Of a stretch of 64,000 nt of DNA, positions 12,064 to 24,720 are shown one piece after another; position 1 is the stretch's first letter; each line of letters begins with the position of its first letter. Source of the DNA: Heliopora coerulea (Eukaryota > Cnidaria > Anthozoa > Scleralcyonacea > Helioporidae); the NCBI GenBank assembly GCA_030142905.1, contig JASJOG010000018.1:2301001-2365000 (forward strand), in the 5' to 3' direction. The notes under the pieces are model-generated. The model was not told where the DNA came from. It made no database searches and worked only from the letters and a program-made list of their open reading frames with translations. The position numbers and the translations under genes were made by a program.

Positions 12064-13740
12064 GGGTTACATCAAAGGATATATTTCTCATCAGCACCAG
12101 AAGCTTGTGGTTAGTAAGCAGAACCCTTTTCCTGCTTTGACAACATTTTTGTAATCCACGTAATTAGTTGGAACGTCAAAACCGAGAAGCACAACAAGAA
12201 TCAGCCTTGGATTTAGAATCTGCTATGCAATCACAGTCACCGAGGGACAGTTTTACCAGCCAAGATATTCTGTTAGTCATGGGAATGGCGTTTAGAAACA
12301 TTCGATGAATTCATCTCAAAAAAAAAATAAATAAGAGTCTTTTGACTGGAATACGAAGGACAAGATTACAGCAGCTGTTTGGTTTTACGTTTAAAATGCT
12401 TACTTATGGGAGAAAGATTTTAGAATCTTACTGAATGTAAACGTCAACAAACCAAACCAAAGTGTCAGATTGTGGCATGATACCAGATCGTGGAACAAAT
12501 GACCCTCTCAGCTCTTTCAAAAATTACATTTTTTGTTTGCGCACTAGGCCTGCAGTTGTTCCCAGCTGTTGTGTGGTCAATTACTGATCTGTTAGTTCAT
12601 CGTTACGATGAATTAATATTCACTTCTCATTGACTTGCAAATTCATCTTTTTTTCCATGCGTTGTCATTGTAGTCTGCAACAATTTTTTTACATATACTT
12701 CACATTTTAAGCCGTATGTATGGTATTACACCTAAGTTGAAATGATACAATTTGTCCCTCGTGTTTTCAATGGTTCAGTAGAGGTGTTTGTGGGACACTG
12801 GTAGTGCACGTTTCTCTCAAGTTTGTTACTAGAGTTCAATTCCGCCTCCATGCAGTTGTCTTATTTAATGACCTCTAGGAAGAGCTGTTAAATTATAGCT
12901 TGATGATAGAATTATCCAGTATAAATATATTTTCTATCAATTCCAAGAAAGAGGTCACAATCCTAATGCTAACCTCAGTAGTAATCATAATCTTTCTCTC
13001 ATTTCAGACTTGTATAACCGTAAGTCGTTCCATCGCTCCCTGCCCAGAAGTTTTAGTTTTTGTTCTTATAGAAGGCCAATATTGAAGTGAGGGAATGATA
13101 ACTGTTCGTCAATATCATACATTAGAAGTGAAATTTTGGAAATGTTCCGACTGATGTAGCCAGTGTTTGTGAAGTAGATTAACCTGAAAACGTACTTTCC
13201 TTGGACTTCGAATACAGGAGCAACTTATCAAGACAAGACAAGACTAATCTTTTTATCGGAACGATCCCCTAATTATATTAACCAAGAATCTTATGCCGTT
13301 TTAAGCTAGTTAATATGCCTTAATTGATAAATTACTGGTGAAAATGAAGTTTCGACTTTTTGTAGATTAACTCCTGCAAGTTACGAGTTGAAAAAGTTTG
13401 TGAATTTTTAGTTATACTCCTTGACGTAAGAATTAATTTAAGCCTGTGGTTATTTTAAAGTATTTTTGTAAAGTATTTTGAGGTTTAAAGACAGTCATCC
13501 CCTAAAAATTTAAAATTGATGTATTACATCATCTAACAAAAATAGGCTGGCTTCAGTCCTAGTTGAGCAAAGTTCACGACCAGCTCGTTCTGGGTACGTC
13601 AAGTTAACAATTGAACTGCAGCAACATTCATCAAGTTAAAAAAAACATTTCCAGATTTAAACTGAATTGAAAAAGTAAGAAGGGAAGAAAGTTCAAGAAA
13701 CCAGATGCAAATGCGGCCAATGTTACTGTGTATTATAGAT
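12064..13740. other. Non-coding stretch
   Basis: No supported gene, RNA or transposon boundary. AT-rich with short frames only. Confidence 0.4.
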
Positions 13741-14160
13741 TTATTAAGCTTTCGTCCTTTAACTACCTCTTCAGAATAAATGCAGTTAATCCGTTCGCCT
13801 GTTTATATAAAACTTAGACATGAATAATCATCCATATATTTATAAATTTAAACTAAATATAAAAATATATTCCCCTAAACTATCATTTTTAAAATAAAAA
13901 TAAAATACTTATGTACATACTACATACCATATAGTAATATGTTAAAGCATGAGCTCCGCTAGCTCCAGTCTTTCCTCACGAGAGTTAAGCTCTGGTTTCT
14001 CTTTCCTAATGGAATATGCTTCTTTCAACCTTAAAAGTATCTCTCTGTCTGTATCTCTCTCTACTATGGTAACCCCAACATCTTTAGTTGTGTTTTGGCA
14101 TTCCGATAAATGTTGGAAAACAGGATTTCACTGCATTTATTCCGAAGAGGTCGTTGTACG
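13741..14160 (-). pseudogene. Penelope-like element fragment (GIY-YIG C-terminus and 3' motif)
   Basis: On the - strand, about 14130-13949 encodes FQHLSECQN then RLKEAYSIRKEKPELNS with frameshifts. This is the end of the GIY-YIG endonuclease domain of Penelope-like retroelements (the KEA-IRKEKPELN motif). Downstream, at 13774-13748, lies CTGAAGA, a short spacer and GAAAGC, the hairpin motif shared with the other Penelope 3' ends here. The reverse transcriptase part is missing (5' truncation). Confidence 0.7.
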
Positions 14161-14754
14161 ACGAAAGCTTAATAAATATATAATACACAGTAACATTAGC
14201 CACATTTACATCTGGTTTCTTAAACTTTCTTTCCTTCTTACTATATGTTACTGAAGGACACCTTCCATCGACTCACGAGTTTATGCTTGGGCCAAGCTGA
14301 ATTGAAATACGTCATCTGAATTTGGACTGACGAAACTTCGAAAGCTCTGAATCTCGCAGCAATTTTAAAAGTGGATTTTATGAAATACTATTAAGGTTCT
14401 GAGTCAACTATTTCATTTCAATTTTAATTATATACATGAAAAAATTTTTCGATTCTGATAGGGTTGGGAGCAGTGCAGTTTCAAGGTAAACACTGTACAG
14501 AAAAAAGGTAATAGTAATTTGAATTGAAATATCCTTTTTGGGCACTGAATTACATTTATTTGACATGCCTTTACTTTTTATGTGTACTATTAATTGAAAA
14601 TAGCGTAGTTTCTCGTGTAATACGAAGTAACACAAACACATGAGTTTTTCAAAGATCTCACCACTAGTCCTTTGGAGACCAGCTAATCCTATAGTCTTTG
14701 AAAAATTCACTTGTGGGTGTTTTTTCAAAATTGCCCTCGAGACAATGCTTATAG

Positions 14755-14862
14755 CTATACGAGTTAGTTGGGAGAGCATCGCACTAGATTCGCAAAGTCG
14801 CGGGATCGATTCCCATCCGGATGGCCCAGAAGTTGCATTTTTCGCAACAAGTCCCAATTGAG
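14755..14862 (+). repeat. tRNA-derived SINE, family A, + copy
   Basis: A tRNA-like head with a box-A-like AGTTGGGAGAGCATC and a good box B (GGGATCGATTCC), then a body with GGCCCAGAAGTTGCA. The same order of blocks (GCACTAGATTCGCA, box B, GGCCCA) occurs inverted at 17540-17665. It does not fold into an intact tRNA. Confidence 0.65.
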
Positions 14863-16161
14863 TTCTAAAATCATTCAGACACTCGAAAATTTCTCTTTAT
14901 CAGAAATATTAACTTAAATGTATACCCAAAAATAGACTGCCTATAGAGTTGTTTAACGGTGTTCACTGATATCCTAAAGAAAATTAACCAACTGGACATT
15001 GAACAACTCTAGTTAAATTAGATTTGGACTTGGAAGAAAATTCATCGATGTAAATACATTTGAGACGTAAATTTAAATTAATCAAAATTCTAATAGACTC
15101 ATAAAGATTTGAGGTCGACCTACAGAAGGATCGCTTTTTTTTTTGAATCTTAATAATACACAAAACATGATTTGCGACATTTAGGATTTGTTAAGTAATG
15201 GAAACTCGAGAATGTCTTCACTCATATTACCTCGAAGTTTGTTTTTTAATAATTGTCTGTCTTCCCCACTGTTTCCCTGGGACAACGTAGATGTTTGAAG
15301 AAGCTGCTTCCCGCGTTGAAAAGAACATACGGTGACAAATTTTATTTTTTATTTTTTCTAAAACAGATTACCATATTTGAGTCATTTTCTTGTCGCATTT
15401 TACACCCAAAATTCCTACTTTCAAAGACAGAAGGATGTTTATCTCGCTCTGTCTGTATCAGACAAGGAACCGCCATGCTGTGTCATCATCAAGAATAGTC
15501 GTGTACATTTTCCTGTGTAACAACACCTTCAAGTCAAGTATGTGGACTTTGATGTTCATTAAGTAAGGTTTTTTTTTAACAATGCCGAAAGGATTAGGCA
15601 GATAAGAACTAATCATTTCATTTAAAAAAGCGAAAAAACACTTTTAACGATTTTTGTGTGTCTGTAAAACATAATGAATTGTTTCAATTGTGTTCATCTA
15701 GTCTGCTGTTAATAGTAGCTTTCTCATGTATGCGGCTGTTCGATTTCGCCCGTGATTTTCCAATACACTAGACTGAACGGTCTTGGTAGGTTATGCTTTT
15801 ATGAGGGTGACCTACTGTGATAGTTTACGTTCTGTCTTCATAGTTGATCGACGGAGTTTGGATAGAGTTTGTTTACATTTGTTACTACGAGCTGTAGGAA
15901 GTTAGTTTAGGGAATTTAGAAATGTTTAAAATGAAGGATAGAGTTTTGTTTTTCCGTTTAAAGCTGACAGTTCATGATTTGAGTATTTAAAATCATTACA
16001 TAAGAATTACTGTATGTTTTTATCGTTTGGCGTAGTTATATGACAGTTGAAAGTATCTTACTCTTCTTTTAAAGTTATTTTCCACGTCAATATGTCGCTG
16101 ATTGTCATCGTAACTCTTTGACATTCATTATAAAGAGCTAAATAATTGTCTTTGCTTGTGG
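14863..16161. other. Non-coding stretch
   Basis: Nothing recognised beyond short open frames. Confidence 0.4.
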
Positions 16162-16643
16162 TAGGCTTAGTTACACAAATCCGGATTTCTTTTTGATTTT
16201 TAGACCTTAAAAAGATTTTTAGAAAATACGGAGATTTTTAGAAATTATGAGATTTTTTCAGATAAATGTCAAAATAATGATTAAAAACGATGGTTTGTAG
16301 AGAGATTAAGAGGTTTTCAATCACTCTAGAGTAAAATGTTAAACAATTTTAAATTCGCAAGCTTTCATCCTAAAATTTATTTAGTATGATTGCATTCGCT
16401 GCTATTTCTGTGATGGTGTAATGAATAAAATGATCTTTGCAAGACGTTGCTTTGAACAATGACGTGTTGGCAATTTTGTTGCTTTTCGCTTCGACAAAAT
16501 TCAAGTAATTTTATGAGATATTTGGAGATTTTTAGAAATGTTTTGGAGATTTTTAAGGGAGAAATTTGAGATTTTTAGAACTTTTTTTGGGATTTTCCGG
16601 ATAGATTTTTAGGCCACTTTCGGGACTTTTGTAACTAGGTCTA
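16162..16643. mobile_element. hAT-type MITE with 8-bp target duplication
   Basis: Left end TAGGCTTAGTTACACAAATCC and the inverted right end TAGACCTAGTTACAAAAGTCC match at 17 or more positions. The flanks GCTTGTGG (16154-16161 and 16644-16651) are identical 8-bp duplications. Length is 482 bp with no coding. Both halves contain repeated GAGATTTTTAGAAA-like units, probable subterminal transposase sites. Confidence 0.88.
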
Positions 16644-16651
16644 GCTTGTGG

Positions 16652-17535
16652 CCCAGGATTGCTAGACTAGTGTCCCGGACAATGCATTTCGAAAAGACAT
16701 AAAACGTGCTTACTAAAGTGTAAAAAGAATACAAAATTTACACATAAGTCATGGACAATCGAAGATCTGGCCAAGATTGTATTTGATTGACAATATGAAA
16801 GGTTAGTCGTTTGTCAAAACCAGAGAACTTCTCTAATAGAATATATGAATCGACTATATTCTCTCTGTTGAAATGAGGAGACCTGGGGACATTATCCGTC
16901 CAATTCCATTGGGAGACTTGGCCCTGAATTCATTGAGGCCCTGATTTGAATTTTTATGATAAGCATAATAGTTCCGCTTCGTTAAAATGAACAGCTAGCG
17001 AAGTTTACTCTTCGAAAGAGAGGTTGGGAGAGAGTTGATACTGTCTTCAAATAGAATGTATATTAATAAACTGCAACTAGAAGACTAAAATGAAAAGTTT
17101 GTTCGTTGTCGAGGAAAGCGGACTAGCTGCAACAAATGCGGCGATTGGTGCACCACCTTCACTGCTAAATATTTTACCGAATTCGTGAGTACATACAATC
17201 ACAAAACACTGCGATTCGAACACTTGGAGAAAAAAGAAAGAAAAAAATCTCTTATTCGCTAACAATAAGTTCCCTAGCCCTTCTTTTCTTCACACACTTT
17301 TTAAAAATAAGTCCACACCCATCCCAAGGGTGCGTAAACTGACACGCGAGCAACCGAATATCTATAACTTAACCTCCAACAATATAATTCTCAGCAGAAC
17401 ACAATATATCAATTAAAAGCAAGTAATAATAGCAAACAAATCTATTTCTCAATAGAATCTGTTCAAGGAATACAAGACACTCGATCACGTAAATTGGAGT
17501 ATATATTAAGTGAACGAAAATTTTCGAGCGATCAA
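16652..17535. other. Non-coding stretch
   Basis: No gene or element recognised. Confidence 0.4.
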
Positions 17536-17539
17536 AATT

Positions 17540-17665
17540 AAATATTTTAAGAACAGACAGGGACCAGCTGCAAGAAATACAAATCTTGGGCCGTCAGCTG
17601 GGAATTGAACCCATCAACCTGCGAATCTAGTGCAGTAATCGGCCAACTGAGCTACGAAGCCCTAC
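17540..17665 (-). repeat. tRNA-derived SINE, family A, - copy
   Basis: Read on the - strand: GGCTTCGTAGCTCAGTTGG (box A), GCACTAGATTCGCA, box B GGGTTCAATTCCC, then GGCCCAAGATTTG. It shares all blocks with 14755-14862, so the two define one SINE family. Confidence 0.7.
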
Positions 17666-17669
17666 TGTA

Positions 17670-19160
17670 TAGCACCACATATACCGGTGGCAATGCCTGT
17701 GAAGTCATGGGTATACTAAACGAATACTTGGCATTTTACACGCGATCGCATGAAATGGAGATTATATATGACGAAAACAATTTTGAATAGCTCATCGACA
17801 GTCAATTAGGTAATTGCAAGGAAAAACTAATACAAGACATGCTAATTTCAGGGGGGACGATTTTCCATGTTTTACACCAAAGTACCTGAAGATATTGGTG
17901 GTATCAACCAAGGACCTGTAAAAATATCATACATATTAAAACTATACAATTCAAAATCAAATTCAAAATCATTGCAACTGTTCTTAAATTTTCACATCAG
18001 TGCCGCCGAGAGCTCCAGCGTGCCCCAGGGGTAGAGGCAGAGATGATGGTAGCTCCCCACAGTAGAAAATTTATTTGATCAACCTCAATAACTGTCAGGC
18101 AGAATAAGCTTAGAACCCTTTAATTTTCGGAATTTTTCATGAGACTTAATTTGCCAAAAGAATATTCTCGGTAGTGGACTTAACGCCTCGCCAAATGAAC
18201 TTCAGAAATGAACAAAACAGTAAAAGCACTTCGAAATTTAAATTAATAAATACAGATAATTACCAAGCTCAAAATTTTATCGCTGGTTTACAAACGTTCC
18301 TTAACATCTAGTTAATCCAGTATCCAATGACAGACGAATCCACACTTTCTGTCCTCTAAAGTGTTACTTTATGGGAAATCTCGCACGAAGATGTCACATA
18401 AGTGCAAATATCATGTAATATAAACTCGTATACTGATCTTTTTGCGTCTGAAACATGGAAGTGAACAAACTGGTGCAAAAATGGTCATATTTTCTTATTT
18501 TACGTAAAATCACTGTCAGCACTCGAGCAATAGTTCGTCATTCCAGTGATAAAAAAATCTGAATTCAATATAGTATCTTCCGGCCAACCGGGCCCCTTGA
18601 TTTCTTCCGGGCCACTACCCTACCCTCTCGGCGGTATTGTTTCACATGATTGTTCCGTTTTCATGCTATCGGGCAGTTTATTAAAAGCAAACGCACCTTG
18701 ATATATAAGAATTTTCCTTCTATCTACAGCTTTAATCTCAGTTTTAATTTTAATTTAAATTTGAATTTCAGTTTTAATGTCGATGTTTATTTGAAGAATT
18801 TCTGTGGTGCATGAATCCATGGATCCGAGCACCTAAAGACCTGAAGCCCCTTGACTTTTCCAAATAGAAAAGAGACAGCTAGTTTTCCATATTACGTCTG
18901 CTAAATACAAGTAGCTTGCAGCTTGTCATAGCACGGGTCTGCCGACCATCGAATTCCAATCCGGCTCGTGTTAACTCAGATTAGATTTTACATATTTAAC
19001 AAATATGTAACGGATTTATATTCGATGAAGGATATTTTCGAACATTAGGATCTTATATTTTTAAGACCCACCCAGGACCAGTTGACTAACCTCTCGACAA
19101 TGGCCATCGTAGCTGAGCAACTGAAGCGGTTGCCGAATCACGAGTTCGGTACTTTTTTAC
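17670..19160. other. Non-coding stretch
   Basis: No gene supported. Degenerate tRNA-like strings near 18930-18970 and 19100-19145 may be old SINE heads but are too weak to call. Confidence 0.4.
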
Positions 19161-19248
19161 GCGGTAATACCACAGTTTTTTAAAGAGAAAAAATCACTTA
19201 TAATTTCACGAAACCTCGTGATTGTCGATTGTAAGACAGCATTGTCAA

Positions 19249-19841
19249 TGTTGTAACCCACGATGGTCGAAATATCGCGAATCCAAAAATCCTAACGGGT
19301 CACATTGTCAAGTATGATGCATTGGACAAATCGAACTCTACAACTCTTTAACAAACAATTCAATTATGAACCATACGGTGCCACAAACAGAGACTTGAAC
19401 GTAGAGGACGAGAATGTAGGAGATGCGAATCAAGTGGATGAGTGGATAAGTGGGTACGAACTAAAAAGTAACAACCGAAATAGACTCTAGGTTATTTAAC
19501 ATACAAGAGTAGCATAACATAGAACAAACTCAAACTTTACAGGATACGATAAGGCCAAATTAAACCGAATGAAATCAATCGTGATCACAATGAATACAAC
19601 GGGTACCCACTTTAGTAGGCACACGCATCAAACTTGACTTGATTAGTGCAAGTAGACTAGTATAACCACCAAGTAGAGAGAGAATAGTCCTACATTTAAG
19701 TCGTATGACACGTTCGCTTTGAGGTTAAACACAGAGTGAAATTCGACCTCTTACGATCAGCTCTATAATTAGAGATTTCTACGTATTTCCTACCGGAACC
19801 GCAATAAATTGCCATATGCTGGGGTTTCAAATCAACAAATG
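19249..19841. other. Unidentified insertion inside the left inverted-repeat arm
   Basis: Present in the left arm but absent between the matching blocks of the right arm. Contains an unremarkable 61-codon + frame and a 78-codon - frame. No terminal repeat or domain was recognised. Confidence 0.5.
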
Positions 19842-20959
19842 TCTTCTGATTCGAAACTTTTGAGTCCACTACGCCTTGGTAATAAGATACTGTATTTATT
19901 CGAATAAGCGCCCACCCTCGAATAAGCTCCAATACCTGAATGGGAATTTTGAAATAAGTGCCTCCCCCTCAAGTATTTTTACTGGTTTCATAGCCCGCGG
20001 TAGAGAGCTGTCCGAAGTAGAGATAAGAGATCTATCTTTTTATATTTTCGCTGAACTCCTTTTACTGACAACCTCACGGTTTTCCAATATCATTAAAATT
20101 CTCCTCAAGGTTTGAACCAAAATGCCCATGTGTGAACAAAGTTCTTTCATCCTTAGCACCTCCTCTTCAAACTTCTTGGGGATGGCTCGACTGGGTGTTC
20201 TGGCTTCGAAATGATCCCGGAACAACAATTCCATTTTCGAGTTTTCTTGGTCCTGTCACTTAGACAAACACCTTGTTTTCTTTGTGACGTCTGAAGAACG
20301 TAGAAACAAGAAAAGAACGTTCCACGGGTACTAGCCCTACCAGTTCGTTTTCGGCATCAACGTATGTCCAATAGCGTATTCATCATGGTCGTTAGCTTCT
20401 CTACGCTCGTCCTCTCTGCACGTAAGAGTTTGGCCCACAGTTGGAGTCCACACTGATTAGTATACGCGATGTCCGCTTATGATAGATGAAAATTCCACTT
20501 CAAACACAAACTTCCATCTCATTGATTGATAGTTTGAACGAGCCATTCTACCAAATCCCAGATTCCTAGAGTAGATTTTTTACTTCACGCAGATCAGTGG
20601 AACACCGGTGTTAACGCCAATGTCACCCTACAATCTCGATGTTAAGAAAATGAAGGTGTTTCGGCAAAGTGATAATGAGTTTGTTTTTCTATAGTCAGAT
20701 AAAGAGAACCACTCATGAGACAATTCACTTTTGGAATCTTAGAGGACATTGGACGGGTCTGTTTTTCCTTGGAGATTACGTTGCTTTGCGTTTCCTGCTG
20801 CTCTGCAAAAAAGTCATTCATTGTTTTTACAGGTGGACTTAACACCTTCATATCTTAGTTTGACACTCTCATTTGCTATCTGATCCTATAATTGATGCTA
20901 GAAGATATAATCAGAGAGAGACCACGCTTGTGCTTCCTTTCCAGTTTCATCATCCAAGT

Positions 20960-22675
20960 ATGGAAGCTGATACATCCCAGTCTCATGCGGGTAGAAAGAT
21001 AAGTTCATATTCTACATAGTTTAAACCAGAAGCTGTTAAGTTTGCAGAGGAACGCAATAGCATCCAAAGACCTTCAGAAAAATTTAAAGTCGATCAAAAA
21101 AGAATACGCGAGTGGCGACGAAACAAAAGTCAACTGGAAACCACCAATAAAAAGAGGAAACGTCTAGAATGTGGAGGAAGAACGCCTTATGATGACGATA
21201 TTGAAGAAGCCGTCTTGCAGTGGGTGCATGAACGAAGATCCAATGGCCTTCGAGTTTCTAGAAAGATAATTAGTCAAAAAGCGAGATTTCTTCACGAGCA
21301 GAAATGCAAACAAACTCAAGTTGCCCTGTCTTTTACCGCAAGCAATGGCTGGGGTTCAAAAGTTTATGAATAGAAATGGATTGAATGTGAGGCGAAGAAC
21401 GACTGAATGCCAAAAAGATCCCGCCAAACTCATTGACAAGCTTGTCTAGTATGTTCTGCAAACAAGATAACTGCGTGTAAAGTTTAACTACAGCGACAGC
21501 AACTTTATTGCAATGGACGAAACAGCTGTTTGGCAAGACGTGCTGTCAAATACCACTGTTGATGAGGTTGGTGAGAAAACAAGATTGAAGACAATTGGTC
21601 ATGAGAAATCAAAAGTTTCGGTTTGTTTGGCAGGGAAAGCTGATGGTACAAAGCTGAAGCCTTTTGTTGTGTTCCCAAGCACTAAGTGCGAAACAAAGCA
21701 GTTGGATGAAGGGTGCAAGAATAAATGCTTCGTGGCATCATCTGTAAATGGATGGATGAACGAAGAACTGACACTCTCTTGGGTAAAAAGAGTGCTGGGA
21801 AAGTTTTCGTTTGCGCAACGGATGTTGGCATGGGATTCTTTTAAGTGCCACATAATTGACAGTATCAAGGGAGAGCTCGCCAGTTCAAAAATTGATCCCG
21901 TAATCATTCCAGGGGGATGCACAAAATATATTCAAGCGCCCGATGTGGTTTGGAATAAGCCGTTTAAGGCAAAGGTAACAGAGAAGTATGGTCATAAGCG
22001 TACGGGGCCGATTTCAACTGGGGGGCTAAGGCCTGTTGCCCGAAAATTTTTCCTTCGCCCAAATTTTCAAAATGAACTAACCAGTAAGCTATGCCTTCAA
22101 CAAAACTGCGCTTATTATATATTTTACGCAATACTATAATGACAACGAAATGGATATAAACAAAACAATATCAACTGACAATACGTTAAGTCTAAAAGAG
22201 CTGAGGTTTTCCTCACAGACCCCAGGTTACGAAAAGATAAAGATTTTTGCCCGGAAAATGGAAATGTCGCCCGAAAAAATTGACGATTCCCGAATCTGAG
22301 AGGGGCTGCCCCAGCCTACCTGGCTCGTACGCCTATGAGTATGGTGAATGGATGGCTGACGGGACTCATTCCTTTACTGCCTCTGGAAATAGTGCTCCAC
22401 CTCGCCACGATATTGCTCAATGCATCCCTGAGGCCTGGGTTAGTTTAGACAAAGAAGCGATAATAAACTCTTTCAGGAGCTGCGTATTAACAGCTGCTGT
22501 AGATGGCTCAGAGGATGAACAAGTCCTCTGCTTCAAAGTGGGGCAGCCCTGTCATACTGGCCTAGAGAGATTGAAATCTCTCCATGAAGCAATTTCCGCA
22601 TCACGGGAAAATGACCCTTTCGCTGCCATCACTCGCTCTCGTATGGAAGAGGCGGCACCAGAAAGCTCTCATTGA
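20960..22675 (+). pseudogene. pogo/jerky-type DDE transposase, broken and interrupted
   Basis: It encoded the transposase of the surrounding element. The ATG at 20960 gives MEADTSQSH; then come a DNA-binding region (YDDDIEEAVLQWVHERRSNG, CENP-B-type helix-turn-helix) and the DDE core with NFIAMDETAVWQD and MLAWDSFKCH (first and second Asp). The conserved tail is EWMADGTHSFT ... WVSLDKEAIINSFRSCVLT. Lesions: TAG at 21017, a frameshift near 21350, stops near 21448 and 21469, and a 345-bp insertion at 21993-22337 between the core and the tail. It is related to the domesticated CENPB/JRK/TIGD group by family, but this copy is plainly dead. Confidence 0.9.
21993..22337. mobile_element. Small hAT-like MITE inserted in the pogo transposase
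   Basis: The flanks AGTATGGT (21985-21992 and 22338-22345) are identical 8-bp duplications. The ends CATAAGCGTACGGGGCC and (inverted) CATAGGCGTACGAGCC are matching terminal repeats. Length is 345 bp, non-coding. Its removal restores the transposase reading frame across the site, because insert plus one duplication is 353 bp and the coding sense resumes at EWMADG. Confidence 0.88.
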
Positions 22676-23394
22676 CTTAAGCGACAATGGACTCATTAAC
22701 ATAGAGTAAAATAATTGTTAAAAGCTGTGAACTGTTTTAAGTGTCCACGAACGTTATTCTGCTCTGCTGTTTGTTTAAAGTTTCCTTGTTTTGTTTTGTA
22801 AAAATAAAATAAATACTTTATACTTTGTTTAGTTATTGTCCAGGACGAAAGTGTCCTCATTGAAAATGACGAAAATTAAATAAGCGCCCACATTCGAAAA
22901 AGTGCCCATTCTCAAGGTTCCAAAATTAAATAAGCGCCCAGGGCGCTTATTCGAATAAATACGGTACTTTGCCTGTCGCAGAATTACAGACACCCTACGG
23001 GAAAAAGGCCTAATAAGGACAATACGATTTATCCTAAATATCGCTAATTATGAATATATATAAAATATATAATTATTTAGGATATTTAATTTATCCTAAA
23101 CATCGCTAATAACAATCCTAAAATATCGTGAACACTCATGCAACTGGTAACGGATTTATTACTAAAGTGAGTATACATTTTTACCCGCGCCCCACATCCA
23201 CGCCTGTAACATACCATAACCGTTTTGAAAACCCTCAAACATTAAAGTGATTTTAAAACCATGTGGTCATGATGTAGTTGTACATTTCACTGCCAGAAAT
23301 CCGATGATGTTTTGTCGAATGTTCAATTTGCTGATACGTACAAGCTACAGTCATTGTGATATTTAATGGGACATGCATCTCCGAAAACTTTCCA

Positions 23395-24120
23395 TAGCCA
23401 CTCTCAGGGATATCAGCCTATCGTCGGGCAAAAGATTTTGTTCAAGCAGAAACTCTGATTTCTATTTATAACGCTCTCATTCGTCCCTACTTAACTTATT
23501 GCTGTGAAGTTTGGGACGTTTGGGGGAGACACAATCCAAACGCTTACAAAAACTCCAAAATAGAGCAGCTCGAATCATTGCAAATATGAGCAATGCTATT
23601 GACCAAGAAATTGCTTTAAGTGCTTTAAACTGGGAACCACTTACAATTCAAAGACGAAATAGTAAAGCGAAACTCATGTTTAAATTACTTAACAACATGG
23701 GTCCAACATCACTTACTGATTTGTTTACTTTCAAAAGTGAATCGAAAGGACTATGAACTTCGTGGTATTAAAAGAACACTTTGCCTACCTCAGCCACGTA
23801 CCAATAGCATGAAAAAAAGCCTTGCATTTAATGGACCACAAGTTTGGAATTCATTACCAAACGAACTTAAAGAAATAAATTCTCTCATGACCTTTCGAAA
23901 TAAAATCGCTTCCCACATTTTCAAAACAAATATGGACGTCATTTAATTGTCGATAGTCGCTCATACTCTCTCATACTTCATGTAATATTCTTTATAGTAT
24001 GTGTTTTAAAATGTCAATAGTATATTATACATCTAGTAATTTTTTTATTGTTCACGCCCCATGTGGAAATCAACTTATGTTGACAATGGTTAGCGTGTTA
24101 AAATAAAGATCATCATCATC
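23395..24120 (+). pseudogene. LINE fragment (3' end of RT polyprotein) with ATC tail
   Basis: Encodes the post-RT segment typical of Jockey/CR1/L2-type LINEs: ALIRPYLTYCCEVW, then RLQKLQNRAARII, LNWEPLTIQRR, and near the end GPQVWNSLPNELK. There are frameshifts near 23515 and 23745 and a stop at 23944-23946. The 3' end is AATAAAGATCATCATCATC at 24103-24120, a short simple-repeat tail as expected for such LINEs. It is 5'-truncated and lies in the spacer of the composite inverted repeat. Confidence 0.85.
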
Positions 24121-24345
24121 TCCTCTCCCTTTTAAACCGTCTCTATAAAAGCGTATTGTCTTAAGGCCGTTTTTCCGTGGGGTGTCTGTAATTCGGCGAC
24201 AGAAAAGATATCTTATTACCAAGCCCTAGTGGGCTGGAAAGTTTTGAATCAGGAGATATTGATAATGCTGTCTTACAATCGACAATCACATGGTCTCGTG
24301 AAATTATGCGTAAGTTCTTCTGTTTTAAAAACTGTGTGATTATCA

Positions 24346-24720
24346 TATGTAATCGATTCTGCGAACATCTTTAAGAAGCGAAGCGATTTTTTTACGCCAC
24401 CAACTATTGGGGAACAGTGTTTAATAATCTGACGTGGTCAATGTAAATGTAGACTGAAATTCTACCTCAGAGACCTTGACTTGCTTGTTTTGCCTTTTCG
24501 TGAACGCCTGGAGGTTACCGTTAAAGCTAAAAGTACATTTAAGCACTTAAAAATTCAAATTTTGCTCTACGCAGAGGTTATCCATAATGCTCAAGTTTCA
24601 TTCAGCAAATTCCACTGTCTACCATACGGAAAAAAATACGATTTTAACGTATTTTACGACCCACGACTTCACCCACAACCCACGACAGTTATTCAAACTC
24701 TTAAGATGATAGATGAATGA
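24346..24720. other. Non-coding stretch
   Basis: A 79-codon + frame at 24481-24720 is not recognised and overlaps the SINE-associated repeat end. Likely chance. Confidence 0.35.

Larger units (their letters stand above)
19890..22964 (+). mobile_element. pogo-type (Tc1/mariner superfamily) element
   Basis: Left end CTGTATTTATTCGAATAAGC and the inverted right end CCGTATTTATTCGAATAAGC differ by one base and continue into shared GCGCCC. TA duplications flank it at 19888-19889 and 22965-22966. Length is 3075 bp. It carries a broken DDE transposase and, within that, a small MITE. Confidence 0.9.
19163..24345. repeat. Composite inverted-repeat element broken by later insertions
   Basis: The right arm 24152-24345 is the reverse complement of three left-side pieces: 19163-19248, 19842-19889 and 22965-23026. 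Shared blocks include GTGATTGTCGATTGTAAGAC, CTTGGTAATAAGATA and GAATTACAGACACCC. Removing the pogo element (19890-22964) and an unidentified 593-bp piece (19249-19841) restores a single left arm. The spacer 23027-24151 holds a LINE fragment. The parent element is of unknown class. Confidence 0.75.

Noticed and set aside
13949..14254. 101-codon + frame rich in Ser/Leu
   Set aside because: It is the antisense of the Penelope GIY-YIG remnant on the - strand.
18930..19145. Additional tRNA-like SINE heads
   Set aside because: Box A and box B matches are partial and spacing is wrong; too weak to annotate.
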